NCBI RefSeq assembly: GCF_000299035.1
Contig: NZ_AKCS01000005.1
Coordinates: forward strand, 1-64,000
Length of the DNA: 64,000 nt
From: Bacillus bingmayongensis
GTDB lineage: Bacteria; Bacillota; Bacilli; Bacillales; Bacillaceae_G
Direction of reading: 5' to 3'
Numbering within the stretch: position 1 is the first letter of the stretch; each line of letters starts with the position of its first letter. The notes below the pieces were generated by a model. That model saw nothing but the letters and a program-made list of their open reading frames with translations. It did not search any database and was not told the origin of the DNA. Below are positions 17,494-26,048 of the stretch, in pieces. The translations under genes were made by a program, and so were the position numbers.

Positions 17494-17706
17494 ATGCCAA
17501 ACAATAACAGTGGAAGCAGCAATCAATTATTAGTACGTGGCGCTGAACAAGCTCTTGATCAAATGAAATATGAAATCGCACAAGAATTTGGTGTGCAACT
17601 TGGTGCAGACGCAACAGCTCGTGCAAATGGATCTGTTGGTGGTGAAATTACAAAACGTCTAGTATCATTAGCTGAACAACAACTTGGCGGTGGAGTTACT
17701 CGCTAA
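17494..17706 (+). CDS. Alpha/beta-type small acid-soluble spore protein
   Basis: This is a second 70-residue SASP with the same blocks as the copy at 15619 ([30 protein letters not shown]). They differ mainly at the N-terminus and near residues 37-41. It binds forespore DNA. RBS GAAGGAGGTGA precedes ATG 17494. A small hairpin terminator follows directly. The tandem-like arrangement with DUF3231 and yndM between the copies suggests an old duplication followed by divergence. Confidence 0.97.
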   Translation: MPNNNSGSSNQLLVRGAEQALDQMKYEIAQEFGVQLGADATARANGSVGGEITKRLVSLAEQQLGGGVTR

Positions 17707-17727
17707 TCATATATAATACATGGACAT

Positions 17728-17757
17728 AAAGGAGAGACTATTCGCCTCTCCTTTTTA
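17728..17757 (+). terminator. Intrinsic terminator after SASP gene
   Basis: AAAGGAGAG (17728-17736) pairs with CTCTCCTTT (17746-17754), then T-rich sequence. Confidence 0.85.
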
Positions 17758-18084
17758 AATTCGAAAAAGTTATTGGGTATAATAACTAACAATATACAAG
17801 TTGCATTTTAAAATTTTATTATAATAACTCAAAGTATATCTTTCGTAATTTTTCTCATTAAATCGGCTCACCTGTAAAAGATATTCATCCAAACCTTTGG
17901 GTATTAATAAATAAAGTATGCAGCAGTGATAGATTTCTTTTACTTTATTGTATTTGTCGGCACTTTTAGTAATACAGAAAGTAAACACTGATAATAAATT
18001 TAATCTAAAAGATTTTATTAACCCTTGAACGAATGATGTCCAGAGAGATAGGGAATATTACTAAATATAAAAGGAGGGAAAAAC

Positions 18085-18387
18085 ATGAAGAAAAAAATAT
18101 CATCTATATTAGGTACTTTATTATTAGCTTTTATGGTTTTAGGTACAAATGTTCATGCTGAATACAATGACAATAACATCGATAGAGTTAATAATAATGA
18201 TATTACAACTCGAGTTAATGATAATAACATGAATAGAGTTAATAATGATATCAGAACTCGGAATGTAAATACAACAAATGACTTGAATAATGCTCGAGAT
18301 AATGATAATAATAATTGGGCATGGCTTGGTTTATTAGGATTGGCAGGATTATTTGGTCTTAGAAGAAGAGAAAAAGAAACACGTTAA
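18085..18387 (+). CDS. Secreted Asn-rich protein with WGxxGxxG-like C-terminal anchor
   Basis: The protein has 100 residues. A signal peptide (about 1-26, VHAEY) is followed by an Asn/Asp-rich low-complexity region built from imperfect repeats of the type RVNNND-ITTRVNDNNMN. The C-terminus is a short hydrophobic Gly/Leu segment WAWLGLLGLAGLFGL followed by RRREKE. This tripartite tail resembles the WGxxGxxG-CTERM class of sorting signals in bacilli. The mature function is unknown; it is probably displayed at the membrane or surface. RBS AAGGAGGG precedes ATG 18085, and a terminator follows. Confidence 0.8.
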   Translation: MKKKISSILGTLLLAFMVLGTNVHAEYNDNNIDRVNNNDITTRVNDNNMNRVNNDIRTRNVNTTNDLNNARDNDNNNWAWLGLLGLAGLFGLRRREKETR

Positions 18388-18454
18388 TGTAGAACAAAAT
18401 ATTTAAATTTAAAGTATGCTTATTTATCAAAAGAATGGAAAAGAAGAAATATAA

Positions 18455-18479
18455 GTCGCCTTTAATAAGGCGATTTTTT
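18455..18479 (+). terminator. Intrinsic terminator
   Basis: TCGCCTT (18456-18462) pairs with AAGGCGA (18467-18473), then six T. Confidence 0.9.
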
Positions 18480-18860
18480 AATTTCTCAAAAACATTAAGA
18501 ATTACGCAGAGCGGCATATTATTAATATTGAAGAAATATAAAAAAGTGCCAGCAAGTTTGCAAATGAACTTGCTAACACCATAAATAAGAAGAAATGAAA
18601 TATCGCTGATATACTCTTAATTTTGTATTAGATTTGCAATAAAAAATAACAAGAAATAATTATGAATGAATCAACATTTAAAGGAGGAAAATAGATAAGA
18701 GATTAATAGAATGGATTATTTTTACGAAATAAAGGAAAGTAAAAAGAATGATGACGTGTTGTAAACAAGGGTTAGAATTATTAGTAGACATGCAATATCG
18801 AGGTAATAAGAGAATGAGTATAAGCGGTTCTATTATGTATAAAAGAAAGTGGTTCAACAA

Positions 18861-19052
18861 ATGAAGATGAAACATGCTTTTGGCCCAATCATTTTAGCGT
18901 GTATAATCTTTATGGTTATATTACTTATTCCATCTAAACATTTAGTTTCACTTATTAGTAATGAAAAGGTAGAAGATGCGGCGACTTCATTACAAAAAGA
19001 AAAAATTATATTGAAGAAATTATGTATTTATGGCTTGGTATTGATTAATTAG
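18861..19052 (+). pseudogene. Possible 5' fragment of a dltD-like gene
   Basis: The first 40 or so residues (MKHAFGPIILACIIFMVIL..., SLISNEKVEDAATSLQ) resemble, from memory, the N-terminal membrane anchor and following linker of B. cereus DltD, a D-alanylation protein of about 390 residues. After about 19000 the similarity stops. The frame drifts into KKLCIYGLVLIN and a stop, and 19053-19230 holds only short frames. No dltABC genes are nearby and the RBS is weak, so this looks like a transposed or decayed fragment. The identification needs a database search. Confidence 0.4.
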
Positions 19053-19440
19053 ATTCTTGGAACAGGGATTTATATTATTCATCATCGCAGCTGGTACCAA
19101 TCCCAATTGATAACGTTATTAGCCGATACAGTATTAGGAAGCGCTCAAATTATATTAGAGAAATAGCTAGCTTACCATTAAAAGAACATACTTACTTCTT
19201 GGAAAAAGATGGGGTGACCATAAAAAAATAGGACAAAATTGCTCCTGTTTTTTTATGGTCGTATAGAGAAATGGTAAAGCTATTCTCAATATTGATACGA
19301 TCTGTTATTAATTATAACAATTATGGATAAATCCAAATAAATTTTTCTAACAAATGTCATCCTAATATTGGAAAGAGATGTGTATTGATAATTCTATGTT
19401 TAATGTATGAAAAATTTATCTGTAGCCTTTGTATTACGAG
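19053..19440. other. Decayed sequence without genes
   Basis: Short coding-like runs occur in two plus-strand frames (for example SWYQSQLITLLADTVLGSAQ and REIASLPLKEHTYFLEKDG) but each is broken by stops. An A-run and a T-run beside CTCCTG at about 19215-19255 may form a terminator. The parent gene was not recognised. Confidence 0.35.
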
Positions 19441-19446
19441 AATTAA

Positions 19447-19638
19447 TTATTGATTGTTATTAGTGTTATTTCCGTTATTTCCATTATTTCCATTTTGTCT
19501 TTCATCTTGCTCTTTTTGTTCAGAAGGCTCTTCTGTTGGATCTGGTTCTTGTTCATCCACACCATTATTGCAACCAAATAATAATCCTGTCGATAAAACT
19601 GTAGCCATTAGAGCAAATAAATATTTTTTCTTTTTCAT
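19447..19638 (-). CDS. Small lipoprotein with Asn/Gly-rich tail
   Basis: This is a 63-residue lipoprotein. The signal peptide KKKKYLFALMATVLSTG ends in the lipobox LLFGC (Cys at about 23). It is followed by an acidic Glu/Pro/Gln stretch and a C-terminal NGNNGNNGNNTNNN repeat encoded by ATT/CCG-type triplet repeats. It is anchored on the outer face of the membrane; function unknown. RBS AAGGAGGA precedes ATG 19638. The repeat tail may vary in length between strains. Confidence 0.8.
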   Translation of the reverse strand: MKKKKYLFALMATVLSTGLLFGCNNGVDEQEPDPTEEPSEQKEQDERQNGNNGNNGNNTNNNQ

Positions 19639-19822
19639 GGAATGTTTCCTCCTTTTTATCAGACTGCCATTAATATTTACTTGGAAAGAGGATACTATGT
19701 AGAATTCATCTTTACTTTTTTTTCCATTATATCAGAGGTAGCTTATTTGTTTTGGTAAAATCAATAAAATTTAAAGAGTGGGATAAAATTGTACTAACAT
19801 CAATTGTTAGGAGTTATTAATA

Positions 19823-20508
19823 ATGAAGCTGTCTTATTTAACACTAGAATTAGTAACTGGATTTTTCTTTTATTTATCCTTATAAAAGTACTCGGTAAAA
19901 AAATAATAAATCAAGCTACACCATTCACATTTATTGCAGCGATTGTTTTAGGAGAGTTACTAGAGAATGCGTTATACGATGATAAAGTGGGAGTGCAATA
20001 TGTCATCTACGCTATGTGTTTATGGGGAGGTTTATTGTTTGCGGTTGAAATTTTAGGGCATAAGTTTTTAAAAATGCGCGGGTTTTTTAAGGGGAAACCG
20101 GTGGTGTTGATTCGAAATGGAGTAGTAAATCGCGATCAGCTCAAAAAAAGTCGCATGAACTTAAATCAGCTTCAAAGCATATTACGACAATCGGAAACGT
20201 TTTCAATGCGTGAGGTTGCATATTGTTATTTAGAAGCAAATGGTTCCCTTAGTATATTAAAAAAGTCAGCTTATCAAAAGACAACGCAAGAGGACTTCAA
20301 TCTTCCGAGAACATCTGTTCATGTGCCTGTAACAATTATTAGCGATGGAGAAGTATTACAGGATGAACTAAATGATCTTGGAAGAGACGAACAATGGATA
20401 AAATTTGAACTAAAAAAACAGGGGATTACTGAGTATAAACATGTATTTATTGCAGAATGGTTAGAAGAAGATGGCTTATTCATTCAAACTTTTGATTGTA
20501 CAATATAG
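19823..20508 (+). pseudogene. DUF421 (YetF-like) membrane protein, frameshifted near the start
   Basis: ATG 19823 has a proper TAGGAG RBS nine bases upstream and opens a frame MKLSYLTLELVTGFFF that fits a YetF-type first membrane helix. A stop closes it after 20 residues. The family sequence continues one frame over from about 19870 (LFILIKVLGKKIINQATPFTFIAAIVLGELL). It then covers the second helix, the PVVLIRNGVVNRDQLKKSRMNLNQLQSILR cytosolic domain and the end at 20508. Loss of one T in the CTTTTATTT tract (about 19869-19874) explains both. The upstream TTG frame at 19804 has no RBS of its own. It is a likely pseudogene unless the base is a sequencing error. Confidence 0.8.
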
Positions 20509-20574
20509 TTGTAACAGTATCTTGGATTGCAGATTATACTTCTGTGTAATAAAAAATAGGAGCTTTTTATGCTC

Positions 20575-21336
20575 CTATTTTATGTCAAGATGCTGTAAGA
20601 ATAAAGTGGCCGAAACATAACGTTTCGCTAACATTTGTACATATGCGGTATGGACAGAAAGGGTTGCGATAATAATCGCATTACGAATAGCTTCTCGTTG
20701 TTCATTGTTGATTTGGTCAAATTTACTTGCGATTTTATCCGCTTTTTCTTTTACAGTATTTTCAATTGTATGAATGGTATCAGTTGCGTTTAATTGTAAA
20801 CAGCCGCCTTGATTCAACTCTTCAAATAAAGAGGAATAAGCGACGTATAAATGAACAGGGTTAATTAAATCATCACTACGATCGGCTGGATCATTTACAA
20901 TAAGTCTTAATAACTTACGTATAGATTCAAAGTCCAGTGCAGTTTTTAAATCTTCTACAATGAATAGTAATGCTGCTTGTTCAATTGAGTATTTTTTTCC
21001 TTTTTGTGGTGAACCAATCATTTCTTTTATATCTCGTTTTACCCAGTTTTGCATAGCTGTAACAGAAAAACTAGTATTTTCAATTTGATTACCAAGCGCA
21101 ACAATCTCATTTAAAGAAAAACCGATATCTGTGTCTTCAATTTTAATCAGCTTTTCAAAAATAGGTGAAAGAGCGGTTGTAATAAACGCTGTAACACTTT
21201 GGCCACACTCAATATCTTTTTTATGTGACTTTGCCCAAGCTTCTTGTAAAATAACGAGAGGTTTTTTTGTATTCCATCCTCTAAGAGATAGAAGGAGCGT
21301 CGCCATTTCGTTTCGTGTGAGATGAAATGTTTCCAT
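20575..21336 (-). CDS. DUF1836 domain protein, putative DNA-binding regulator
   Basis: This is a 253-residue protein. The central region (about residues 75-170) matches DUF1836: FSLNEIVALGNQIENTSFSVTAMQNWVKRDIKEMIG and KKYSIEQAALLFIVEDLKTALDFESIRKLLRLI, which has a MerR-like helix-turn-helix look. RBS GGAGGTGA precedes ATG 21336. It is divergent from the 21600 gene, with AAGTTC dyads in the spacer that could be its binding sites. The regulatory role is inferred. Confidence 0.8.
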   Translation of the reverse strand: METFHLTRNEMATLLLSLRGWNTKKPLVILQEAWAKSHKKDIECGQSVTAFITTALSPIFEKLIKIEDTDIGFSLNEIVALGNQIENTSFSVTAMQNWVKRDIKEMIGSPQKGKKYSIEQAALLFIVEDLKTALDFESIRKLLRLIVNDPADRSDDLINPVHLYVAYSSLFEELNQGGCLQLNATDTIHTIENTVKEKADKIASKFDQINNEQREAIRNAIIIATLSVHTAYVQMLAKRYVSATLFLQHLDIK

Positions 21337-21358
21337 CTTTTCACCTCCAAAATTTAAA

Positions 21359-21509
21359 AAGTTCTTATGACCATATAATATGTTTTGTTGCTTGTAAAGT
21401 CAATTCTGTTTTTCTTTATTTTTCCTGTTTATTTATATTATTAATAAAGTTAAGTAAATAATACTTGCTTATTATAAAAAAAGTTCATATAATAAGTTCA
21501 TAAGAACTT
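21359..21509. promoter_or_regulatory. AAGTTC inverted repeats in divergent spacer
   Basis: AAGTTC-ATAA-GAACTT at 21494-21509 is a perfect dyad arm pair with a four-base spacer. Further half sites AAGTTCATATAA (21481) and AAGTTCTTATGA (21359) lie on either side of the spacer shared by the DUF1836 gene and the 21600 operon. Confidence 0.5.
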
Positions 21510-21599
21510 TTTATTTAACTTTAAAATAAATCTATCATTCTTATTTTAAAGAAAGATAGATTTAACATATATCTATAGTAAAAGGAGAATGAATATAAT

Positions 21600-22049
21600 A
21601 TGTTGAAAAAACTCGTTACAGTAATGACCGCATTAATGGTTGTTTTTGGGGCTAGCAGCTTTGTATTCGTAGATCATGCAGCAGCGAAAAGTTACAAATC
21701 TGGTAAAAAATCATTTACACCAAGTTCAGGTCAAAAGTCAAAAGTTGATTTAAACAAAAAAGATTCCAATGTGAATGCACAGAAAACAAATCCTGATACA
21801 AAAACAAAAGCATCAAACACAGCACCAAAGAGTAATAAAGGAAGCTTTATGAAAGGTTTATTACTTGGTGGTCTTGGTGGTTTACTAATGGGAAGCTTAT
21901 TCGCAAACATGGGAGCACTTGGTTCTGTATTAGCATTCATGGTAAACATGTTAGTAATGGCTGGTATCGTAATGTTAGCGGTTCGAGCATTTAAATATTT
22001 CAAAAACCAACGTAAGAAACAGGCGGAAGAAGCAGCATGGAGACGATAA
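21600..22049 (+). CDS. Secreted/membrane protein with Gly-rich transmembrane region
   Basis: This is a 149-residue protein. A signal peptide (about 1-29, DHAAAKS) is followed by a basic Lys/Ser/Thr-rich linker to about residue 80. A Gly/Leu/Met segment (GLLLGGLGGLLMGSLFANMG) and a second membrane helix (VNMLVMAGIVMLAVRAF) follow, then a basic tail ending AAWRR. This layout matches the Tim44-like predicted lipid-binding transport proteins. RBS AAAGGAGAA is upstream of ATG 21600. The stop overlaps the next gene by 13 bases, so both are one operon. Confidence 0.8.
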   Translation: MLKKLVTVMTALMVVFGASSFVFVDHAAAKSYKSGKKSFTPSSGQKSKVDLNKKDSNVNAQKTNPDTKTKASNTAPKSNKGSFMKGLLLGGLGGLLMGSLFANMGALGSVLAFMVNMLVMAGIVMLAVRAFKYFKNQRKKQAEEAAWRR

Positions 22050-22345
22050 AAATTTCGGAACAAGAGCTGATAAACGCACTGTGTGTATATATCGCAGAAA
22101 AGCGTCAAGTTGAACCAGAAGCGGTATTAGTTGAACTGATGTATGATGATGACTATGGTTTTTCTGCTGAAGTAGAAGTAAATGGTCGCGAGCAAATTTT
22201 AATTCAAGCAAATTTAATTGAAGCACTTCGCTTATGGCTTGATAAGGAATACAATGTCAATCCGTTCGCAGCAAGATTACAGCTTGAGTTAGATGATGAA
22301 GAAGGTATTACCGCACTAGCGAATTTAAATAACTCGGATGAGTAG
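22037..22345 (+). CDS. YxcD-like protein (DUF2653)
   Basis: This is a 102-residue acidic cytoplasmic protein (METIKISEQELINALCVYIAEKR at its start, YDDDYGFSAEVEVNGREQ in the middle) matching DUF2653/YxcD. The function is unknown. It starts inside the preceding gene (13-base overlap), a sign of translational coupling to the membrane protein. A strong terminator follows at 22353. Confidence 0.8.
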   Translation: METIKISEQELINALCVYIAEKRQVEPEAVLVELMYDDDYGFSAEVEVNGREQILIQANLIEALRLWLDKEYNVNPFAARLQLELDDEEGITALANLNNSDE

Positions 22346-22352
22346 TGAAAAG

Positions 22353-22385
22353 GAGCTGTTGAGAGTAATCTCGACAGCTCTTTTT
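22353..22385 (+). terminator. Intrinsic terminator
   Basis: GAGCTGTTGAGA (22353-22364) pairs with TCTCGACAGCTC (22369-22380), then five T. Confidence 0.92.
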
Positions 22386-22525
22386 AGTATGCGCATTTTT
22401 AAATGGTGTAAGGATAGAAGTCAACGGTTCGAAAAAAACAATGACTAATAAGATGTTATAGAATACAATGCTTGTTTTTGTAAACACTAAGTTTCGTACA
22501 TAGTTCAAGTAACGGAGGGAATACG

Positions 22526-22891
22526 ATGGAATATCAACAACATGGTTCTACAAATGATACATTACTTCATTTTAAAGAAGGTCTTGGAAAATTCACACAG
22601 CAAATCCCTGAAATTGCAGAAGCGTATAATGCATTTACACAAGCTTGTTTTCAAGAGGGAGCCTTAACGAAACGCGAAAAGCAGCTTATTGCACTAGGTA
22701 TTAGTTTAGCGACGCAAGATGAATATTGTACGATCTATCATACAAAAGGGTGTATTGATCAAGGATGCTCTGATAAAGAAGTTTTAGAAGCGTGTGGTGT
22801 TTCGGCAGCGTTTGCTGGTGGAGCTGCGATGAGTCAAGCAGTAACTTTAGTACAGGAGTGTATGGTAGAACTCAAAAGTCAGAATCATTAA
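22526..22891 (+). CDS. Carboxymuconolactone decarboxylase (AhpD-like) family protein
   Basis: This is a 121-residue helical protein of the CMD/AhpD family (LTKREKQLIALGISLATQDEYCTIYHTKGCIDQGCSDKEVLEA). The usual E..C..C...H redox motif is present only in part: Glu and one Cys (EYC) with His three residues later, and the first Cys of a CxxC pair is replaced. It could be a peroxidase-related or lactone-processing protein; the altered motif makes AhpD-type peroxidase activity doubtful. RBS GGAGGGA precedes ATG 22526. Confidence 0.85.
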   Translation: MEYQQHGSTNDTLLHFKEGLGKFTQQIPEIAEAYNAFTQACFQEGALTKREKQLIALGISLATQDEYCTIYHTKGCIDQGCSDKEVLEACGVSAAFAGGAAMSQAVTLVQECMVELKSQNH

Positions 22892-22987
22892 ATGAAAGAG
22901 GTATCTTCTTAAAAATAGATTTTTTCATTTTTAAGGAGAGCCTTTTTATTTTTTTAGATATCAAACTTGAAATATTAGAACTTTCCA

Positions 22988-23895
22988 TTACGGTATAAGT
23001 AAAATTCTTCCGCTTGTTTTTATTCGTTCAACGGCTTCATGAGCGAGGGGAGCGTCTATGAGTGAATAAGTGCGATCGATTTGTATTGAAAGCTTACCAT
23101 TTTGTATCCATGTAACGAAATCTTGAATATATTGAGACCAATTTTTCATGTAAGGAAGACCGTTCGTTCTTGTTATAAAGAGGGAACCTTTTTCTTGAAG
23201 GGTCATTAAATCGAATGGGGGTACATAGCCACTAGATTGCCCATAACTTATAAAATATCCACCAAGAGAAAGACTATTTAGATTTGCTTCAAATGTATCT
23301 TTTCCAACGCCATCGTAAACGACATATACTCCTTGGCCGTTAGTAATTCGTTTCACTTCTTTCGCAATATCAGATTGCGTAGAAATGATTACTTCATCAG
23401 CACCAGCTGCAGTTACATATTGAGCTTTTTCTTGCTTTGATGTAATACCAATGACGCGGCCAGCACGAATTTTTTCCATTTGGCATAGAAAAAGTCCAAT
23501 TCCACCGGCCGCTGCTTGAACCAAACACCAGTCATCTTTTTTATAGGATAGGCATCATGCGTGAAGGCCCACGCTAGAAATCCTTGAATTAATCCTGCAG
23601 CTGCCTGTTCAAAACTGATGCCATCTGGAATGGGAATTAATCGCTTGGATGGAATTAAAACATGACTAGCATAAGTTCCGCTTCCGCCGGCACAAACAAC
23701 CCGATCTCGAACTTGAATGTTATCCACTTCAGGACCAATTGATTCAACAACCCCAACGCCTTGACTTCCTATTGGAGTTGGTAGTGTTGTTTGAAGTCCG
23801 CCTTTTTTCTGATAAAAATCTTGTTTAATTAAATCACCTCGTCGGTTAGTTACTAAAAAATTAATCACGACAGAAACGCTTCCAAATAATAAAAA
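22988..23895 (-). pseudogene. Quinone/zinc-type oxidoreductase, frameshifted and 5'-truncated
   Basis: Two overlapping minus-strand frames make one MDR-family reductase. The 5' part (23895 to about 23540) contains SQGVGVVESIGPEV and the alcohol-dehydrogenase-like N-domain. The 3' part contains the nucleotide-binding VQAAAGGIGLFLCQM, ADEVIISTQ and the C-terminal RILLIP. The frames join at a run of six T at 23537-23542 (A on the coding strand). Seven would restore the expected YPIKKDDWCLVQAAAGG. The N-terminal 40 or so residues and start codon are missing, and the sequence beyond about 23895 belongs to another truncated gene. It is inactive. Confidence 0.85.
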
Positions 23896-23899
23896 GGAA

Positions 23900-24115
23900 A
23901 TTTTATTTAAAACAACTTCTTTAGGAAAGGAATTATTTCATTTACATCAGGCGCTACATGAAGAAATTAATAAAGGAGTTATTCGATTTTTAAATAGATA
24001 CACTCAAGATGAATTAAAGTTTGTTTCTCGTTTCTTAGGTGATACCTTAGAAGCATCGTGGGTAAAAATTGAACACGATTCAATAGATGACAAGGAAGTA
24101 AACAGAAACCAATAA
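23900..24115 (+). pseudogene. MarR-family regulator, C-terminal fragment
   Basis: The plus-strand frame reads TTSLGKELFHLHQALHEEIN, then RFLNRYTQDELKFVSRFLGD, ending at TAA 24113-24115. This is the wing and dimerisation helix of a MarR-type regulator, without the recognition helix, start codon or RBS. It abuts the 5'-truncated reductase head to head. The two were probably divergent neighbours whose shared promoter and 5' ends were deleted together. Confidence 0.6.
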
Positions 24116-24289
24116 AAAATTGAAAAGCATGTAATTTATAGATTTTTAAGTATATATGAACACCTTATGAATTTGAGAAAGTTTAAAAACTGTTCTATGG
24201 ACAAGTTCCCTTGATCTATAAATGGTGTAGAGAAGATGACTAGGCAACTGGATGTTTTCATCTGCATTCAACATAAGAAAGGGGACAAA

Positions 24290-24970
24290 ATGATGAAAAG
24301 GAAAAGTAAACACTTTCAAGGTTTTCAAAAGGCTATGTTAAGTTGCGGGGTATTATTTACGGGAGTATTAACATTTGGTTTTACAGAAAAAGCTTCAGCG
24401 CACGGATATGTAGAATCGCCAGCCAGTCGCTCTTATTTATGTAAACAAGGAGTGAATACAAACTGTGGGCCAATTCAATATGAGCCTCAAAGTGTAGAAG
24501 GACCTGGTTCATTTCCTCAGCTTGGACCATCTGACGGACAAATCGCTGGAGCGGGACATTTTCCAGATTTAGATGTGCAAACGGTTGATAGATGGAAGAA
24601 GGTGCCATTAAGTGGTGGAAAAAATACATTTCAATGGAAATTAACGGCACCACATAGCACAAAAGAATGGAAATACTATATTACGAAAAAAGATTGGGAT
24701 CCTAATAAACCATTGAGTCGTTCTGATTTAGATCTAGTACCTTTTTATGTAAAGAATGATGGGGGAATCAGGCCAGGGACAACAGTTATTCATGAGGCCA
24801 ACGTACCTACTGATCGAAATGGATACCATCTTATTTTAGCTGTTTGGGAAATTGCTGATACTGGAAATGCTTTTTATCAAGTTATAGATGTGAATCTTGT
24901 AAATAATGGTGTGACTGATTCGGCGCATCAATCTTCATATCTTGATTTACCTTCTTCGCATCTATTTTAG
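24290..24970 (+). CDS. Secreted AA10 lytic polysaccharide monooxygenase (chitin-binding protein)
   Basis: This is a 226-residue secreted copper enzyme that oxidatively cleaves chitin. The signal peptide ends ASA|HGYVESPASR, leaving the N-terminal His of the copper histidine brace. The second brace His is in LTAPHST. Aromatic/Cys features SRSYLCKQGVNTNCGPIQ are typical of AA10. Only the catalytic domain is present. After DVNLVNNG the protein ends in an unusual 20-residue Ser/His tail, with no FnIII or CBM5 module as in the longer B. cereus LPMO. RBS AAAGGGG precedes ATG 24290/24293; in-frame ATG 24236 has none. A terminator follows. Confidence 0.93.
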   Translation: MMKRKSKHFQGFQKAMLSCGVLFTGVLTFGFTEKASAHGYVESPASRSYLCKQGVNTNCGPIQYEPQSVEGPGSFPQLGPSDGQIAGAGHFPDLDVQTVDRWKKVPLSGGKNTFQWKLTAPHSTKEWKYYITKKDWDPNKPLSRSDLDLVPFYVKNDGGIRPGTTVIHEANVPTDRNGYHLILAVWEIADTGNAFYQVIDVNLVNNGVTDSAHQSSYLDLPSSHLF

Positions 24971-24987
24971 GTCAACAGTAAATAAAG

Positions 24988-25024
24988 AAAGGTCATTCAT
25001 TGTATAGAGTGAATGACCTTTTTG
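24988..25024. terminator. Intrinsic terminator between convergent genes
   Basis: AAAGGTCATTCA (24988-24999) pairs with TGAATGACCTTT (25010-25021), then T-rich. Confidence 0.92.
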
Positions 25025-25041
25025 TTAATAAAAGTATAAAA

Positions 25042-25848
25042 CTAGGAAAGAGATTGAATAAAAGAGTCTAGTACAGTATTAAATCGCTCTGTTTCTTCTA
25101 GAAATGGGCAGTGACAGCTGTTCTCAAAAATAACGAGTTTGGAATTATGAATATGTTCATGCAAATGTTCTCCTGCGGAAACCGGGATTAATTTTTCTTC
25201 TCTTCCAAAACAAAGCAAAGTTGGTTTTGTGATTGTCTTTAACTCTTTACGGTAATCAACAACAGATTGATCGAATAAAATAGCGCTCGCAATAGATGCG
25301 GGAACTTTTGTGACTTCCTCAAGCATCCAAGTTGAATCTTCTATGGAAAGTGGATTTTTAAACATGAGAGGAATAAAGCCTTTTAGAAACTCAGTTTGAT
25401 TTGTTTGAATCTCTCTCATGAAATGAATTAGCGTCGGGAAATCAACGGCACCGATTGGGAAATCAGGCCATTTAAAATCCGACGCTAATTCATCAACAAT
25501 AACAGAAGCTTTAATATTTTTCTCTCCGAATTGCTTTATATATTCCCATACAACAAATGCCCCCATTGACCAGCCTACTAAGATAACATCTTTTAAAGAT
25601 AAACGCTCTATAAAAGCGTGTACATCATGGGCATAGTTTGTAATTGTATGTCCATTTTCAATATGAGGAGAGCGCCCGTGGCTTCGTAAATCAATTGAAA
25701 TCGCACGATATTTTTCACTGAAATAAGGGATTTGCTTATGAAAAAAACGGCTGCTCATCCAAACTCCATGAATAAAAAGAATAGGTGTACCTTTTCCTTG
25801 GTCTTCGTAGTATAAGTCCACACCATCTTCAAGCTTTATAATAGCCAT
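25042..25848 (-). CDS. Alpha/beta hydrolase
   Basis: This is a 268-residue protein with the alpha/beta-hydrolase fold. The oxyanion motif FIHGVWM is near residue 28, and the nucleophile elbow is GWSMGA (Ser near 95). The acid lies in the CFGREEKLIPVSAG strand, and the catalytic His in NSCHCPFLEE. The substrate cannot be read; it may be an esterase or a haloperoxidase-like hydrolase. RBS AAAGGAGG precedes ATG 25848. It is monocistronic and convergent with the LPMO gene. Confidence 0.9.
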   Translation of the reverse strand: MAIIKLEDGVDLYYEDQGKGTPILFIHGVWMSSRFFHKQIPYFSEKYRAISIDLRSHGRSPHIENGHTITNYAHDVHAFIERLSLKDVILVGWSMGAFVVWEYIKQFGEKNIKASVIVDELASDFKWPDFPIGAVDFPTLIHFMREIQTNQTEFLKGFIPLMFKNPLSIEDSTWMLEEVTKVPASIASAILFDQSVVDYRKELKTITKPTLLCFGREEKLIPVSAGEHLHEHIHNSKLVIFENSCHCPFLEETERFNTVLDSFIQSLS

Positions 25849-26048
25849 AATGGAAAACCTCCTTTTAATAAATGGTCTTTTAATGATTTTATTCCGCTTT
25901 TCAAACTTATTTCCTCTTATTATAGGAGAACTAAGGTGTTTTTTTTTGTAAATATAATAGAAACTTGATTTTATTTATAAAAAAATGCGCTTAAAATATT
26001 GTCATATTTGCTTCTTTAAGATATCCTTTTCATGAAGAGGTGGAAATC

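Noticed and set aside
17770-17988. Minus-strand frame of 72 residues starting with GTG
   Set aside because: No ribosome binding site before the GTG, A+T-rich composition and no recognisable family; it is probably chance in an intergenic region.
13103-22502. The 15-base string TAAGTTTCGTACATA at 13103 and 22488
   Set aside because: In 64 kb of A+T-rich sequence a 15-base match is expected by chance a few times; the two contexts share nothing else.
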